Assembly (NCBI RefSeq): GCF_001541225.1 | Contig: NZ_LMTS01000163.1 | Span: 51,960 to 84,687, forward strand | Direction of reading: 5' to 3' | DNA length: 32,728 nt | DNA from: Variovorax sp. WDL1 | GTDB taxonomy: Bacteria; Pseudomonadota; Gammaproteobacteria; Burkholderiales; Burkholderiaceae_C | In this document: positions 15,373 through 25,351 of the stretch, piece after piece | How the letters are laid out: the number at the start of each line of letters is the position of its first letter | Position numbering within the stretch: position 1 is the first letter of the stretch | Notes under the pieces: generated by a model | What the model was told of the DNA's origin: nothing | Databases searched by the model: none | Seen by the model: the letters and a program-made list of their open reading frames with translations, nothing else | Translations under genes and position numbers: made by a program

Positions 15373-15585
15373 ATGAAAACACTTGTCGCCCTGCTGATCG
15401 CAGCAACCGCCGCCTTGGCCGGCTGCGTGGCCGTGCCCTACGACAGTGGCCGGTCGCCGCCGCCGCGCACGGGCTACGGGGATCGTGACCGCGACGGCGT
15501 GCCCAATCGCTACGACCGCGACCGCGACAATGACGGCGTGCCCAACCGCCGCGACAGTCGGCCGAACAATCCGAACCGGTATTGA
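15373..15585 (+). CDS. Small lipoprotein with DxDxDG calcium-loop-like repeats
   Basis: A 70-residue protein. MKTLVALLIAATAALAGC is a lipoprotein signal with lipobox LAGC (Cys18). The mature part has a Pro/Arg linker and then a repeated motif, DRDRDGVPNRYDRDRD and DNDGVPNRRDSRPNN, which resembles thrombospondin type-3 / OmpA-linker calcium-binding loops (D-x-D-x-D-G-V-P-N). It probably sits in the outer membrane facing the periplasm. ATG at 15373 is preceded by AAGGAAA at a suitable distance (about six bases). Similar tiny lipoproteins are common in Comamonadaceae. No partner genes are nearby: pbpC is divergent and the DUF2277 gene convergent. Calcium binding and any structural role are inference. 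Confidence 0.8.
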   Translation: MKTLVALLIAATAALAGCVAVPYDSGRSPPPRTGYGDRDRDGVPNRYDRDRDNDGVPNRRDSRPNNPNRY

Positions 15586-15619
15586 GCGCCGGACCCCGCT
15601 AGTCTCATGGCACTGCGGC

Positions 15620-15916
15620 TTAGCCGGGGGAAACGGGCTTGTACGGCTGCGCGCCGAACCGGCTCGCCGACTTGGCCCGTGCCCGCTCGGCCTCGATCTC
15701 CCGGTCGCGCGGGTCGGCCGTCGTTACCAGTGAGTCGATAAGCCTCCGGGCTGTGCCCGCGACTTCTTCCACGGCTCGCTGGAAGGCGTCATGATTGAGC
15801 TTCGACGGGTTATTGAAGCCGCTGAGCTTGCGCACGAACTGCAGCGACGCGGCCCGTATTTCCTCATCCGTCGCGGGCGGTTCGAAGTTGAACAGGGTCT
15901 TGATGTTCCGGCACAT
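15620..15916 (-). CDS. DUF2277 family protein
   Basis: A 98-residue soluble protein starting MCRNIKTLFNFEPPATDEEIRAASLQFVRKLSGF, the diagnostic opening of DUF2277, followed by the helical segment RAVEEVAGTARRLIDSLVT and a basic tail (EAERARAKSASRFG). The family is widespread in bacteria, about 90 residues long, and of unknown function. ATG at 15916 matches the conserved family start (MCRNI); an upstream frame extension adds residues that the family lacks. The Met-Cys-Arg start has a Cys at position 2 that could bind metal or be modified, but nothing else supports this. It stands alone, converging on the small lipoprotein gene. Confidence 0.85.
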   Translation of the reverse strand: MCRNIKTLFNFEPPATDEEIRAASLQFVRKLSGFNNPSKLNHDAFQRAVEEVAGTARRLIDSLVTTADPRDREIEAERARAKSASRFGAQPYKPVSPG

Positions 15917-16020
15917 GGTCGCTCCATGGAATGGATGGATCAACGGGATGTCTGCGACGACGGCTAGGAGGATGCGATGCGCGTGGCATGCTGGACGGGA
16001 TTCGCAGGTCGACGAACTGT

Positions 16021-16038
16021 AGCTGCGACTCCGCAGCT
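16021..16038. other. Perfect short hairpin downstream of tRNA-Pro
   Basis: Arms AGCTGCG (16021-16027) and CGCAGCT (16032-16038) flank ACTC. It lies 44 bases beyond the 3' end of the tRNA on the minus strand and could mark the end of the ispB-tRNA transcript. There is no T-run after it, so intrinsic termination is doubtful. The rest of the 165-base gap between the tRNA and the DUF2277 gene shows nothing recognisable. Confidence 0.35.
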
Positions 16039-16081
16039 GCCATCGAACTCCGCGCTGACATGGCGGATTCAACGGTCAATC

Positions 16082-16158
16082 TGGTCGGGGTGAGAGGATT
16101 CGAACCTCCGGCCTCTACGTCCCGAACGTAGCGCTCTACCAGGCTAAGCTACACCCCG
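16082..16158 (-). tRNA. tRNA-Pro (anticodon CGG)
   Basis: A 77-base cloverleaf. The acceptor stem is CGGGGTG (16152-16158) paired with CACCCCG, followed by discriminator A and an encoded CCA (16082-16084). The D-arm is GTAGCTTAGCCTGGTAGAGC, the anticodon stem CTACG/CGTAG with loop TTCGGGA (anticodon CGG), and the T-loop GGTTCGAATCC. It reads CCG proline codons, which are frequent in this GC-rich genome. It lies 50 bases after the ispB stop on the same strand, so it may be processed from the ispB transcript. Confidence 0.97.
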
Positions 16159-16208
16159 ATGGTTGCGAGAAAAAGAATCGACCTTTACGGCCCACTGTCG
16201 TGAGGTGG

Positions 16209-17201
16209 TCAGGCGCGCCGCTCAAGCAACTGAGCCGCCAATTGTAGCAAACCCGCGGAGTGCGAATTTGACGGAAAGCCCGCAAGCGCATCGATTGCCT
16301 GTTGCGCTTCAGCTGCGGCGGCGGCGCGCGTGGCGTCCAGGGCGCCTGTCTCGCGGACGATGGCGACTATCTGGGGTAGCTGCGTGGTGTCGCCGGCTTC
16401 GATTGCGGTGCGAATGAGATCGCGCTGCGCCGGGGTGCCGCGCTGCATGGCCAGGATCAGCGGCAGGGTGGTCTTGCCTTCACGCAGGTCGTCGCCCACA
16501 TTCTTGCCGGTCTCGCTTGCATCGCCGGCATAGTCGAGCACGTCGTCGATCACCTGGAAGGCGGTGCCCAGCGCCCGCCCGTAGGCCGCGCAGGCCTCTT
16601 CCGTTTCAGGTGCAACGCCGGCCAGCACCGCAGCCAGGCGGGTGCTGGCCTCGAACAGCTTTGCAGTCTTCGATCGAATCACGCGGAGATAGGCCTCCTC
16701 ATCCAGCGAGGCGTCGTGCATGTTCATCAGCTGCAGCACCTCGCCCTCGGCAATCACGTTGGTGGCCTCGGCCAGGATTTCCATGACGCGAATGTCATGG
16801 GCGTCCAACATCATCTGGAAGGCCCGGGAATAGAGGAAATCGCCCACCAGCACGCTGGCCGGGTTGCCGAAGGACTCGTTGGCGGTGGGGCGGCCGCGCC
16901 GCAGCGTGGATTCGTCGACGACGTCGTCGTGCAGCAAGGTCGCGGTATGAATGAACTCCACGACCGCAGCCAGATTGAATCGCTGTTCGCCCTGGTAGCC
17001 CAACGCGCCTGCCATGAGCAGCAGCAGAGCCGGACGCAGCCGCTTGCCGCCTGCCGAGATGATGTACTGCGATACCTGCCGCACCAGCGGGACACCGGTG
17101 TCCAGGCGACGGGCGATCACGAGATCGACCCCGGCCATGTCCTCGGCAATCAGGCTGAGCACGGCGGCGGCGGGGGAGTTATCGGCGGGGGGAGCTGACA
17201 A
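16209..17201 (-). CDS. ispB: Octaprenyl diphosphate synthase / long-chain polyprenyl synthase
   Basis: A 330-residue all-helical prenyltransferase that extends farnesyl diphosphate with isopentenyl diphosphate to make the ubiquinone side chain. Visible motifs are GGKRLRP (51-57), the first aspartate-rich motif DDVVD (92-96) followed by the LRRGRP diphosphate-binding segment, KTAKLFEAS (about 178-186) and the second motif DDVLD (219-223). Ala87, five residues before the first motif, is small, as expected for a long-chain product. The start appears to be TTG at 17201; no ATG or GTG in frame gives the family N-terminus. It is divergent from rplU, the common arrangement in betaproteobacteria, and is followed by tRNA-Pro. 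Confidence 0.94.
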   Translation of the reverse strand: MSAPPADNSPAAAVLSLIAEDMAGVDLVIARRLDTGVPLVRQVSQYIISAGGKRLRPALLLLMAGALGYQGEQRFNLAAVVEFIHTATLLHDDVVDESTLRRGRPTANESFGNPASVLVGDFLYSRAFQMMLDAHDIRVMEILAEATNVIAEGEVLQLMNMHDASLDEEAYLRVIRSKTAKLFEASTRLAAVLAGVAPETEEACAAYGRALGTAFQVIDDVLDYAGDASETGKNVGDDLREGKTTLPLILAMQRGTPAQRDLIRTAIEAGDTTQLPQIVAIVRETGALDATRAAAAAEAQQAIDALAGFPSNSHSAGLLQLAAQLLERRA

Positions 17202-17260
17202 GGCGAAGGCGCTCGTGCGCTGCTTTGGGAGAACGGGCCGGCCGGGGCCGGAACGCGCAG

Positions 17261-17266
17261 ATTATA
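17261..17266 (-). promoter_or_regulatory. Putative -10 element for ispB
   Basis: The minus strand carries a consensus TATAAT 60 bases before the TTG start of ispB, in an otherwise GC-rich gap. No convincing -35 box is seen 16-18 bases upstream of it. It is back-to-back with the rplU promoter at 17308-17335. Confidence 0.4.
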
Positions 17267-17307
17267 GGGAGCCGCGTCGTCCCGACGTCGCATCAGCCGC
17301 GCGCAAG

Positions 17308-17335
17308 TTCCCAAAAACGCCTCGCGTGCTAGAAT
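17308..17335 (+). promoter_or_regulatory. Putative sigma-70 promoter of rplU-rpmA
   Basis: A -35-like TTCCCA (17308-17313) and an extended -10 TGCTAGAAT (TAGAAT at 17330-17335) are separated by 16 bases. The predicted start of transcription, about 17342, is 44 bases before the rplU ATG and falls at the base of the leader hairpin at 17340-17365. Confidence 0.5.
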
Positions 17336-17339
17336 CTTG

Positions 17340-17365
17340 GGCTCTGCGGAATTCGCCGTGGAGCC
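17340..17365 (+). promoter_or_regulatory. Ten-base-pair hairpin in the rplU mRNA leader
   Basis: GGCTCTGCGG (17340-17349) pairs with CCGTGGAGCC (17356-17365) through ten consecutive pairs, two of them G-U, with loop AATTCG. It would form at or very near the 5' end of the rplU mRNA, nine bases before the AAAGAGG ribosome-binding site (17375-17381). Position and strength suggest mRNA stabilisation or ribosomal-protein feedback control; neither is shown. Confidence 0.5.
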
Positions 17366-17385
17366 ATCTTCCTAAAGAGGTTTAC

Positions 17386-17697
17386 ATGTACGCGGTCATA
17401 AAAACCGGCGGCAAGCAGTATCGCGTTGCTTCCGGCGAAAAAATCAAAGTAGAACAGATTGCTGCGGACGTAGGCCAGGAAATCGTGATCGATCAAGTGC
17501 TCGCAGTCGGCGACGGCAGCGCTCTCAAGATCGGTACGCCCCTGGTGTCCGGCGCAACAGTCACGGTTACCGTGCTGTCGCATGGCAAGCACGACAAGGT
17601 GCGCATCTTCAAGATGCGCCGTCGCAAGCACTATCAAAAACGTCAAGGCCATCGCCAGCAGTTCACGGAGCTGCAAATCGGCGCGATCGCCGGCTAA
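17386..17697 (+). CDS. rplU: 50S ribosomal protein L21
   Basis: A 103-residue L21, the family's usual length. It begins [24 protein letters not shown] and ends with the signature [28 protein letters not shown]21 binds 23S rRNA domain I in the large subunit together with L20. ATG at 17386 has AAAGAGG upstream. It is the first gene of rplU-rpmA, with rpmA starting 12 bases after its stop, and is driven by the promoter at 17308-17335 with a leader hairpin. Confidence 0.98.
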   Translation: MYAVIKTGGKQYRVASGEKIKVEQIAADVGQEIVIDQVLAVGDGSALKIGTPLVSGATVTVTVLSHGKHDKVRIFKMRRRKHYQKRQGHRQQFTELQIGAIAG

Positions 17698-17709
17698 GGA
17701 GCTGACACC

Positions 17710-17967
17710 ATGGCACAGAAAAAAGGCGGCGGCTCTACGCGAAACGGGCGCGACTCCAAGCCCAAGATGCTCGGCGTGAAGGCTTTTGGCGGCGAACTGA
17801 TCAGCGCAGGCTCGATCATCGTGCGCCAGCGCGGCACGCAGTTCCACCCCGGCACCAACGTCGGCGTGGGCAAGGACCACACCTTGTTCGCCCTGGTGGA
17901 CGGCCACGTGTCCTTCGGGACCAAGGGCGCGCTCAACAAGCACACGGTCAGCGTGACGCCGGCCTGA
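17710..17967 (+). CDS. rpmA: 50S ribosomal protein L27
   Basis: An 85-residue L27 starting [42 protein letters not shown], with the usual [24 protein letters not shown] core. Its flexible N-terminal tail reaches the peptidyl-transferase centre and helps place tRNA. There is no N-terminal extension of the kind cleaved in Firmicutes. It is co-transcribed with rplU, with AAGGAG just upstream of the ATG at the rplU stop. An intrinsic terminator follows at 17989-18019. Confidence 0.98.
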   Translation: MAQKKGGGSTRNGRDSKPKMLGVKAFGGELISAGSIIVRQRGTQFHPGTNVGVGKDHTLFALVDGHVSFGTKGALNKHTVSVTPA

Positions 17968-17988
17968 GCCCGTCACTTCGATCCGCTC

Positions 17989-18019
17989 GAAGCCCCGCTT
18001 TGTCGGGGCTTCTTCATTT
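17989..18019 (+). terminator. Intrinsic terminator/attenuator between rpmA and obgE
   Basis: GAAGCCCCG (17989-17997) and CGGGGCTTC (18004-18012) pair perfectly around CTTTGT and are followed by TTCATTT. It begins 22 bases after the rpmA stop and ends just before the obgE leader. Partial readthrough would explain low-level obgE expression relative to the ribosomal proteins. Confidence 0.8.
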
Positions 18020-18023
18020 GTAA

Positions 18024-19088
<1,065 letters not shown>

Positions 19089-19104
19089 TACGACTGCCAC
19101 GCCC

Positions 19105-20235
19105 ATGACAACCTCTACCGTTCTGCGCGATGCCCGCCGCCTTGTAGTCAAGGTAGGGTCCAGCCTGGTCACGAACGAAGGCCGCGGCCTCGATGACCCG
19201 GCCATCGGCGAATGGTGCCGCCAGCTCGCGGCCCTGGTGCGCGATGGCCGCGAGGTCGTGATGGTGTCCAGCGGGGCCATCGCGGAAGGCATGAAGCGCC
19301 TGGGCTGGCGCACGCGCCCGCACGAGGTCCACGAACTGCAGGCGGCGGCGGCCGTCGGCCAGATGGGGCTGGCCCAAATCTACGAGACCAAGCTGCGCGA
19401 GAACGGCTTGGGCAGCGCCCAGGTGCTGCTCACCCACGCCGACCTCGCCGACCGCGAGCGTTACCTGAACGCCCGCTCCACGTTGGTGACCCTGCTTGCG
19501 CTTGGCGTGGTGCCGGTCATCAATGAGAACGACACGGTGGTCAACGACGAGATCAAGTTCGGCGACAACGACACGCTGGGTGCGCTGGTCGCCAACCTGG
19601 TGGAGGCCGACGCGCTGGTGATCCTCACGGACCAGAAGGGCCTCTACACCGCCGACCCGCGCAAGGACCCCGATGCGCGTTTCGTGCACGAGGCGGCCGC
19701 CGGCGATCCCGCGCTGGAGGCCATGGCCGGTGGGGCGGGCAGCAGCATCGGCCGCGGCGGCATGATCACCAAGATCCTCGCCGCCAAGCGCGCCGCAGGC
19801 TCGGGCGCTTCCACCGTCATCGCCTGGGGGCGCGAACCCGATGCCCTGCTGCGCCTGTCGCGGGGCGAGTCTATCGGCACCCTGCTGGTGGCGCAGACCG
19901 CCAAGCACCAGGCCCGCAAGCGCTGGATGGCAGATCACCTTCAGCTGCGCGGCTCGGTCACCGTCGACGCGGGCGCCGCGGCCAAGGTGCGAGGCGAGGG
20001 CAAGAGCCTGCTGCCGATCGGCATGACCGGCGTCGAGGGCGAGTTCTCGCGCGGCGACGTGATTGCGGTGAAAGACGCTGCCGGCGTGGAGCTGGCCCGC
20101 GGGCTCGCCAACTACTCGAGCGCCGAGGCGCGACTCCTGTGCCGCAAGCCTTCGGCCGAATTCGAACGGTTGCTGGGTTACGTGGCGGAATCGGAAATGG
20201 TGCACCGGGACAACATGGTCCTGATGCCCGGCTGA
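19105..20235 (+). CDS. proB: Glutamate 5-kinase
   Basis: A 376-residue enzyme that phosphorylates L-glutamate with ATP, the first step of proline synthesis. The amino-acid kinase domain (about 1-255) shows [58 protein letters not shown] and the [19 protein letters not shown] segment. A C-terminal PUA domain spans about 280-365 ([40 protein letters not shown]). Length and domain order match bacterial ProB. It follows obgE by 16 bases and is presumably co-transcribed. It converges on the CNP1-like gene with four bases between stops and no visible terminator. Confidence 0.98.
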   Translation: MTTSTVLRDARRLVVKVGSSLVTNEGRGLDDPAIGEWCRQLAALVRDGREVVMVSSGAIAEGMKRLGWRTRPHEVHELQAAAAVGQMGLAQIYETKLRENGLGSAQVLLTHADLADRERYLNARSTLVTLLALGVVPVINENDTVVNDEIKFGDNDTLGALVANLVEADALVILTDQKGLYTADPRKDPDARFVHEAAAGDPALEAMAGGAGSSIGRGGMITKILAAKRAAGSGASTVIAWGREPDALLRLSRGESIGTLLVAQTAKHQARKRWMADHLQLRGSVTVDAGAAAKVRGEGKSLLPIGMTGVEGEFSRGDVIAVKDAAGVELARGLANYSSAEARLLCRKPSAEFERLLGYVAESEMVHRDNMVLMPG

Positions 20236-20239
20236 AGCC

Positions 20240-20797
20240 TCAACGGATCTCGCGCAGCGGATCCTTCATTTGCAGGAGCATTTCACGCACCGAGGCGCGC
20301 GGCGCGTGGCCTCGGCAAACGCCTTGTAGTGCCAGTTCCTTTGCATAGCGCGAGTTACGGTCGTTGATGCGCTTCCATTCCGGCGCCTTCACGAGTTGCC
20401 AGGCGCCCTGGCTGTAGCGGGCGTACTGCTTGACCTCTTCCGAGGCGCAGCGGATGCCTTCGTAGAAGGCGTTGGTGCCGCCGCCGCCCGTCTTGCTGGT
20501 GGCCACCACCACGTAGCGGACCACGCCGTCGCCCGTCAGGCTGAGGGTGGCCGGGTCAACGCCGAACTTCAGCGACGAGTAGGGCGGCATTTCGATCTGC
20601 ATCAACCGGTTCTCGTTGAAGGCAGGGGGCGGAGGCACCTCGGCCTCCTTCCATTCGTCGGCCTGAGCGGTGATCTTGGGCGGCGGTGGCATGCCGGCCT
20701 GGGCCCAGTCGGGATTGTCCGTGTCCCTGGCGGTCGACCCGCAGGCTGCCAGCGCGCCCACCAGGACAAGCACGAGCGCGGGCCTAGCGCTGCGCAT
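20240..20797 (-). CDS. CNP1-like family lipoprotein
   Basis: A 185-residue protein. [21 protein letters not shown] is a lipoprotein signal with Cys19. The remainder ([51 protein letters not shown], then [21 protein letters not shown]) matches the CNP1-like family of betaproteobacteria, whose function is unknown. The segment after the signal is proline-rich (MPPPPK, VPPPPAF). ATG at 20797 lies inside the end of rppH (14 shared bases), so the two are translated together; a longer upstream frame would lose the lipobox. A periplasm-facing envelope lipoprotein is the best description. Confidence 0.82.
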   Translation of the reverse strand: MRSARPALVLVLVGALAACGSTARDTDNPDWAQAGMPPPPKITAQADEWKEAEVPPPPAFNENRLMQIEMPPYSSLKFGVDPATLSLTGDGVVRYVVVATSKTGGGGTNAFYEGIRCASEEVKQYARYSQGAWQLVKAPEWKRINDRNSRYAKELALQGVCRGHAPRASVREMLLQMKDPLREIR

Positions 20798-21443
20798 GCA
20801 GGGGGTCGTTGGTAGAGGATGGATCGGGTGCGGGATGAGGAGCATTGGGATTCGGATCGAAGCTCGCCCCGGGGGGCAGCTCGAAGGTGGGTTCATGGCC
20901 TGGGCCGGGTGGATGGCGCTCGAATTCGCGAGCGCGCACGTTGCTGCGCAGGAAGCGGTTGCGGAAGTCCTGTCGGGGCAGGTAGCGGGCCAGTTCGGTC
21001 AGCGCCATCTCGTAGACGCCGCGCTTGAATTCGACCACAACGTCGAGCGGGACCCAGTAGTCGTGCCAGCGCCAGGCGTCGAATTCGGGATGGTCGGTGG
21101 CGCGAAGGTTGAGGTCCCAGTCGTGGCCGATCAGCTGCAGCAGATACCAGATCTGCTTCTGGCCCTTGTAGTGCCCGCGCGCGTCACGGCGGATGAACCG
21201 GTCCGGCACCTCGTAGCGCAACCAGTCGCGGGTACGGGCCACGATGCGCACGTGCTCCGGCTGGAGTCCGACTTCTTCGTGCAGTTCCCGGAACATGGCC
21301 TGCTCGGGACTCTCGCCGCGATCGATGCCGCCTTGCGGGAACTGCCAGGAATGGGTCCGGATGCGCTTGCCCCAGAAAACCTGGTTCTTCTGGTTGAGCA
21401 GGATGATGCCGACGTTGGGCCTGAAGCCGTCGCGGTCGAGCAT
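20784..21443 (-). CDS. rppH: RNA pyrophosphohydrolase (Nudix)
   Basis: A 219-residue Nudix hydrolase that removes pyrophosphate from the 5' end of mRNAs, triggering decay. The start [27 protein letters not shown] is the RppH hallmark. The Nudix box is complete: G38, E44, R52-E53-L54, E56-E57, G59 ([23 protein letters not shown] region). W-Q-F-P-Q-G-G precedes it. Compared with the roughly 176 residues of Escherichia coli RppH there is a longer, proline-rich, likely disordered C-terminus (from about residue 175), common in betaproteobacteria. ATG at 21443 is chosen by family length. It is divergent from proS and overlaps the lipoprotein gene. Confidence 0.95.
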   Translation of the reverse strand: MLDRDGFRPNVGIILLNQKNQVFWGKRIRTHSWQFPQGGIDRGESPEQAMFRELHEEVGLQPEHVRIVARTRDWLRYEVPDRFIRRDARGHYKGQKQIWYLLQLIGHDWDLNLRATDHPEFDAWRWHDYWVPLDVVVEFKRGVYEMALTELARYLPRQDFRNRFLRSNVRAREFERHPPGPGHEPTFELPPGASFDPNPNAPHPAPDPSSTNDPLHAQR

Positions 21444-21474
21444 AATCAAACCCCAATTTTTTTGAACTGAGTCG

Positions 21475-21502
21475 ATTATGCATGCCGGGTCGCACTCGGC
21501 AA
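21475..21502 (-). promoter_or_regulatory. Putative sigma-70 promoter of rppH
   Basis: On the minus strand TTGCCG (21497-21502) and CATAAT (21475-21480) are 16 bases apart, with the -10 ending 31 bases before the rppH ATG. It lies in the divergent rppH-proS gap. A matching proS promoter could not be picked out with confidence. Confidence 0.4.
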
Positions 21503-21573
21503 AGCGACCGGTTCGGGGCGCCGCCGGGTGCCTCATCCCCTGTGCCCTTACCTGGATTCCCTCCGCGCGACCG

Positions 21574-23319
21574 ATGAAAGCTTCCCGATTCTTTATCTCC
21601 ACCCTCAAGGAAGCACCGGCGGATGCCGAGGTCGCGAGCCACCGCCTGATGATGCGCGCTGGCATGATCAAGAAGCTGGGCACCGGCATCTACACATACA
21701 TGCCCATGGGGCTGCGCGTGATCCGCAAGGTCGAGGCCATCGTGCGCGAGGAGATGAACCGCGCCGGCGCCGTCGAGCTCACCATGCCCGTGGTACAGCC
21801 CGCCGAACTGTGGGAGGAAAGCGGCCGCTTCCAGGCCTACGGCCCCGAACTGCTGCGCATCAAGGATCGGCATGAACGCGGTTTCGTCGTGCAGCCGACC
21901 AGCGAAGAGGTCATCACCGACATCGCCCGCCAGGAGATCCGCAGCTACAAGCAGCTGCCGAAGAACTTTTACCAGATCCAGACCAAGTTCCGCGACGAGC
22001 GCCGTCCGCGCTTCGGCCTGATGCGCGGCCGCGAATTCATCATGAAGGACGCCTACAGCTTCGACCGCGACCTCGGGAGCGCCAAGGCGAGCTACAAGGT
22101 CATGGCGGACGCCTACCGCCGGATCTTCGACCGCTTCGGCCTGCGCTACAGGGCAGTGGCGGCGGACAGCGGCGCCATCGGCGGCGACCTCAGCCAGGAA
22201 TTCCAGGTGATCGCCGCCACCGGCGAGGACGCGATCGTCTACTGCCCCGGCAGCGACTACGCGGCCAACATGGAAAAGGCCGAGGCGCTGGCGCCTGCCG
22301 GCCCGCGGCCCGCGGCAGCCCAGCCGCTGGCGAAGACCCCGACCCCGGGCAAAGCCACCTGCGAGGAGGTGGCTGAACTGCTGGGCGTGCCGCTTTCGAC
22401 CACCGTCAAGTCCCTCGTACTGGCCACCGACAGGTTGGGCGCCGATGGCCGGGTCGAGGGCTCGCAGGTCTGGCTGCTGCTGGTGCGAGGCGATCACGAG
22501 ATGAACGAGATCAAGGTGAGCAAGGTGCCGGGCCTGGACGAGGGCTTCCGCTTTGCAACCAGCGCCGAGATCGACGAGCACTTCGGCTGCAAGCCCGGCT
22601 ATCTCGGCCCGCTCGGCCTGAAGCAGCCCGTCAAGCTGGTCGCCGACCGCGAGGTGGCTGTGATGGCCGACTGGATCACCGGCGCCAACGAGGTCGACTT
22701 CCACATGACGGGCGTCAACTGGGGCCGCGACCTGCCCGAGCCCGACCTCGTGGCCGACATCCGCAACGTGGTCGCCGGTGACCTCTCGCCGGACGGCAAG
22801 GGCGTGCTGGCAATCGAACGGGGCATCGAGATCGGCCACGTGTTCGTGCTCGGCACCAAGTACAGCAAGCCGATGAACGCCACCTTCCTGGACGAGGCCG
22901 GCAAGCCGCAGTTCCTTGAAATGGGGTGCTATGGCATCGGCGTCACGCGCCTGCCTGCGGCTGCGATCGAGCAGAACAACGATGAGCGCGGGATCATCTG
23001 GCCCGATGCCATCGCGCCCTTCACCGTGGTGCTGTGCCCCATCGGCATGGACCGAAGTGCCGAGGTCAAGCAGGCCGCCGAGGCCTTGTACGAGGAACTG
23101 CTCGCCGCGGGCGTGGACGTGCTGCTCGACGACCGCGGCGAGCGTCCTGGCGCCATGTTCGCCGACTGGGAACTGATCGGCGTGCCGCACCGTGTCGTGA
23201 TCTCCGACCGCGGCATCAAGGAAGGCCAGTACGAATACCAGCATCGCCGCGACACCGCCGCTACCAAGGTGCCTTCGTCGGGCGTGGCGGAGTTCGTGAA
23301 AAGCAAACTGGTGGCATGA
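21574..23319 (+). CDS. proS: Prolyl-tRNA synthetase, bacterial type with editing insertion
   Basis: A 581-residue class II synthetase. The N-terminal catalytic core is [46 protein letters not shown], motif 2 [26 protein letters not shown] and motif 3 [17 protein letters not shown]. The INS editing domain, which clears mischarged Ala-tRNA, lies in between at about residues 225-400. The C-terminal anticodon-binding domain runs from VVLCPIGMD to [15 protein letters not shown] at 21574 is used because the preceding 32 in-frame codons are proline/serine-rich and not conserved. The gene stop overlaps the transglycosylase start (ATGA). Confidence 0.98.
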   Translation: MKASRFFISTLKEAPADAEVASHRLMMRAGMIKKLGTGIYTYMPMGLRVIRKVEAIVREEMNRAGAVELTMPVVQPAELWEESGRFQAYGPELLRIKDRHERGFVVQPTSEEVITDIARQEIRSYKQLPKNFYQIQTKFRDERRPRFGLMRGREFIMKDAYSFDRDLGSAKASYKVMADAYRRIFDRFGLRYRAVAADSGAIGGDLSQEFQVIAATGEDAIVYCPGSDYAANMEKAEALAPAGPRPAAAQPLAKTPTPGKATCEEVAELLGVPLSTTVKSLVLATDRLGADGRVEGSQVWLLLVRGDHEMNEIKVSKVPGLDEGFRFATSAEIDEHFGCKPGYLGPLGLKQPVKLVADREVAVMADWITGANEVDFHMTGVNWGRDLPEPDLVADIRNVVAGDLSPDGKGVLAIERGIEIGHVFVLGTKYSKPMNATFLDEAGKPQFLEMGCYGIGVTRLPAAAIEQNNDERGIIWPDAIAPFTVVLCPIGMDRSAEVKQAAEALYEELLAAGVDVLLDDRGERPGAMFADWELIGVPHRVVISDRGIKEGQYEYQHRRDTAATKVPSSGVAEFVKSKLVA

Positions 23320-23954
23320 GCCTTTCCCGGCGTTCGTGCCTGCTGGCGGGCGCTACCGCCGCCGCCCTGCCGTTGTGGCCTGGCGTGGCGCATGCGGGCG
23401 CGCAGATCGAAGAGCCGCTGATCGACTCGGTACGCAATGCCTTGAGCGCCTCCATCCGGAGCAGCGCGCCCCCGAAACCAGAGTTCAGCGACACCGCCTC
23501 GCGGCTGGCCTACCTGCGCTGGCTGGGCGAGATGAGCGAGCGCCTGAAGAAGAAGATCCCCGGGCACCAGGAGCGCATCGAATTCCTCCAGACAGTGTGG
23601 TACGAGAGCAAGCGCGCAGGCCTCGAGGTCAGCCTGGTCCTCGGGCTCATCCAGGTCGAAAGCAATTTCCGGAAGTTCGCCGTGTCGAGCGCGGGCGCCC
23701 GTGGCCTCATGCAAGTCATGCCGTTCTGGACTCGCGTGATCGGCAACGGCGATTCCTCGACCCTCTTTCGCATGCAGACCAACCTGCGCTTCGGCTGCGT
23801 GATCCTGCGCCACTACCTGGACCGCGAGGCTGGCGATCTGTTCATGACGCTGGGGCGCTACAACGGCAGCCGCGGCAAGGCGCCGTACCCGAACGCGGTG
23901 TTCTCCAATCAGAGGCTCTGGATCTTCAACGACCGGCGCGACGATCGCGGCTAG
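23316..23954 (+). CDS. Lytic transglycosylase (SLT domain, family 1)
   Basis: A 212-residue periplasmic muramidase-like enzyme. Residues 1-27 are a signal with a twin-arginine-like start ([20 protein letters not shown], cleavage after AHA). The SLT domain (about 92-205) has the catalytic Glu at E115 in [29 protein letters not shown], and a later GRYNGSRG that matches the family's Y-N motif. It cleaves peptidoglycan with formation of 1,6-anhydromuramic acid. ATG at 23316 overlaps the proS stop by four bases, an arrangement seen in many Comamonadaceae as I recall. Whether export is Sec or Tat cannot be decided. It converges on the CorC-like gene, with a strong inverted repeat between. Confidence 0.9.
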   Translation: MSLSRRSCLLAGATAAALPLWPGVAHAGAQIEEPLIDSVRNALSASIRSSAPPKPEFSDTASRLAYLRWLGEMSERLKKKIPGHQERIEFLQTVWYESKRAGLEVSLVLGLIQVESNFRKFAVSSAGARGLMQVMPFWTRVIGNGDSSTLFRMQTNLRFGCVILRHYLDREAGDLFMTLGRYNGSRGKAPYPNAVFSNQRLWIFNDRRDDRG

Positions 23955-23968
23955 CTAGCTAGCGATCG
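23942..23968. terminator. Inverted repeat between converging genes
   Basis: CGATCGC (23942-23948) and GCGATCG (23962-23968) are perfect arms around GGCTAGCTAGCTA, which is itself nearly self-complementary and contains the transglycosylase stop codon. It separates two convergent genes whose ends are 17 bases apart. A bidirectional terminator is likely by position, though T-runs are lacking on both sides. Confidence 0.4.
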
Positions 23969-23971
23969 GCG

Positions 23972-25285
23972 CTAGGCCGCCGGCGTGGCGGCCACCGCGC
24001 CGCCGCGCGTGACCATCACCTGGTCGATGCGGTGGCTGTCCACGTCCATCACCTCGAAGGTAAAGCCGCCCCAGCTCACGCTGTCGGTGCGCTTGGGCAC
24101 GCGGCGCAGCATCACCATCAGGAAGCCGGCCAGGGTCTCGTACTCCTCGGCGTGCGGCAGCTCGTCGATGTCGAGGGCGCGCTGCACGTCCTGGATCGGC
24201 GTCACGCCGTCGATGAGCCACGAGTTCTCGTCGCGCCGCACGATCTGCTGCTCCTCGTCCTGCATGCCGACCAGGTCGCCCATCACGGTGCTCATCACGT
24301 CGTTGAGCGTGATCACACCCACCACCAGCGCGTACTCATTGACGATGATCGCGAAGTCCTCGTGCGCCTGCTGGAACTGCTCCAGCACCTCGGTGAGCGA
24401 GAGCCGGTCGGGGATGATCAGCGCCTTGTGCAGCGGCAAGCCCTGACCGAAAGACAGCGGCTGGCCGCTGAGCACGCGCTGGAACATGTCCTTGGCGTCC
24501 ACGTAGCCCAGCACATGGTCGATGTCGCCCTCGCACACAGGGTAGGCCGAGTAGGGCTCGGCCACGATGCGCGCGCGCAGCACCGCCTCGGGATCGTCTT
24601 TCTGGAACCAGGCGATGCGGTCGCGCGAGGTCATCACGCTGCTGACCAGGCGCGTGTCGAGCTCGAACACGTTGGCGATCACCTGCTGCTCGCGCACGGC
24701 CAGGATGCCAGCGCGCGCGCCGGCCTCGGTCATGGCGAGGATGTCGGCCGAGGTGATCTTGTCGTCGCGCTGCATGGGCATGCCCAGGAGCTTGAAGAGC
24801 AGGTCGGTGCACGTCGTGAACAGCCAGACCAGCGGCTTCAGCACGGTGATCAGGAGTTGCATCGGCCCGACCATGCGCATCGCGAGCCGCTCCGGATCGT
24901 TCATGCCCAGGCGCTTGGGGAAGAGATCGGCGAATACCAGGAACACCGCGATGATGGTGACGAAGGAGGCCAGGAAGGCGGCGGTCTGCGCGGTCTCGGC
25001 CGTGAGCCAAAGCGCGAAGAGCCGCGCGAAGTAGGGGCTGAGCGAACCCTCGCCAACCACGCCGCCGAGGATGGCGACCGCGTTGAGCCCGATCTGCACC
25101 ACGGTGAAGTAGTGACCGGGCTGCTCCTGGATGCGCAGCACGCGCTCGGCTCGCGCGTCGCCCTCGTCGGCCATCTGCCGCAGCCGCAGGCGGCGCGAAG
25201 CGGCCAGCGAGATCTCCGCCAATGAGAAGAAGGCACTCGTCGCGATCAGGATGGCGATGATGAATAGGCTTTGGGTCAGCGTCAT
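23972..25285 (-). CDS. CorC/HlyC family membrane protein (CNNM-CBS-CorC_HlyC)
   Basis: A 437-residue protein. Residues 1 to about 190 are the DUF21/CNNM membrane domain (IATSAFFSLAEISLAASRRLRLRQM and three further hydrophobic segments). Residues about 205-330 hold a CBS pair (VMTSRDRIAWFQKDD to AHEDFAIIVNEYALVVGVITLNDVM). Residues about 345-430 form the CorC_HlyC domain (GVTPIQDVQRALDIDELP, then YETLAGFLMVMLRRVPK). Members take part in Mg2+ (or Co2+) transport and resistance; the older name haemolysin is not supported functionally. ATG at 25285 starts directly in the first membrane helix. It lies 66 bases downstream of the AAA+ ATPase gene on the same strand. Confidence 0.92.
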   Translation of the reverse strand: MTLTQSLFIIAILIATSAFFSLAEISLAASRRLRLRQMADEGDARAERVLRIQEQPGHYFTVVQIGLNAVAILGGVVGEGSLSPYFARLFALWLTAETAQTAAFLASFVTIIAVFLVFADLFPKRLGMNDPERLAMRMVGPMQLLITVLKPLVWLFTTCTDLLFKLLGMPMQRDDKITSADILAMTEAGARAGILAVREQQVIANVFELDTRLVSSVMTSRDRIAWFQKDDPEAVLRARIVAEPYSAYPVCEGDIDHVLGYVDAKDMFQRVLSGQPLSFGQGLPLHKALIIPDRLSLTEVLEQFQQAHEDFAIIVNEYALVVGVITLNDVMSTVMGDLVGMQDEEQQIVRRDENSWLIDGVTPIQDVQRALDIDELPHAEEYETLAGFLMVMLRRVPKRTDSVSWGGFTFEVMDVDSHRIDQVMVTRGGAVAATPAA

Positions 25286-25351
25286 GGGTCGGTCGGGAAG
25301 ACCGACATGGTGCCATGAGCAGCACCCGGCGCTGCCGCCGCGCTGCCTGCG

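Noticed and set aside
21184..23244. A 686-codon open frame on the minus strand
   Set aside because: Antisense to proS, which is complete and certain; its translation is rich in His, Asp and Val with no domain.
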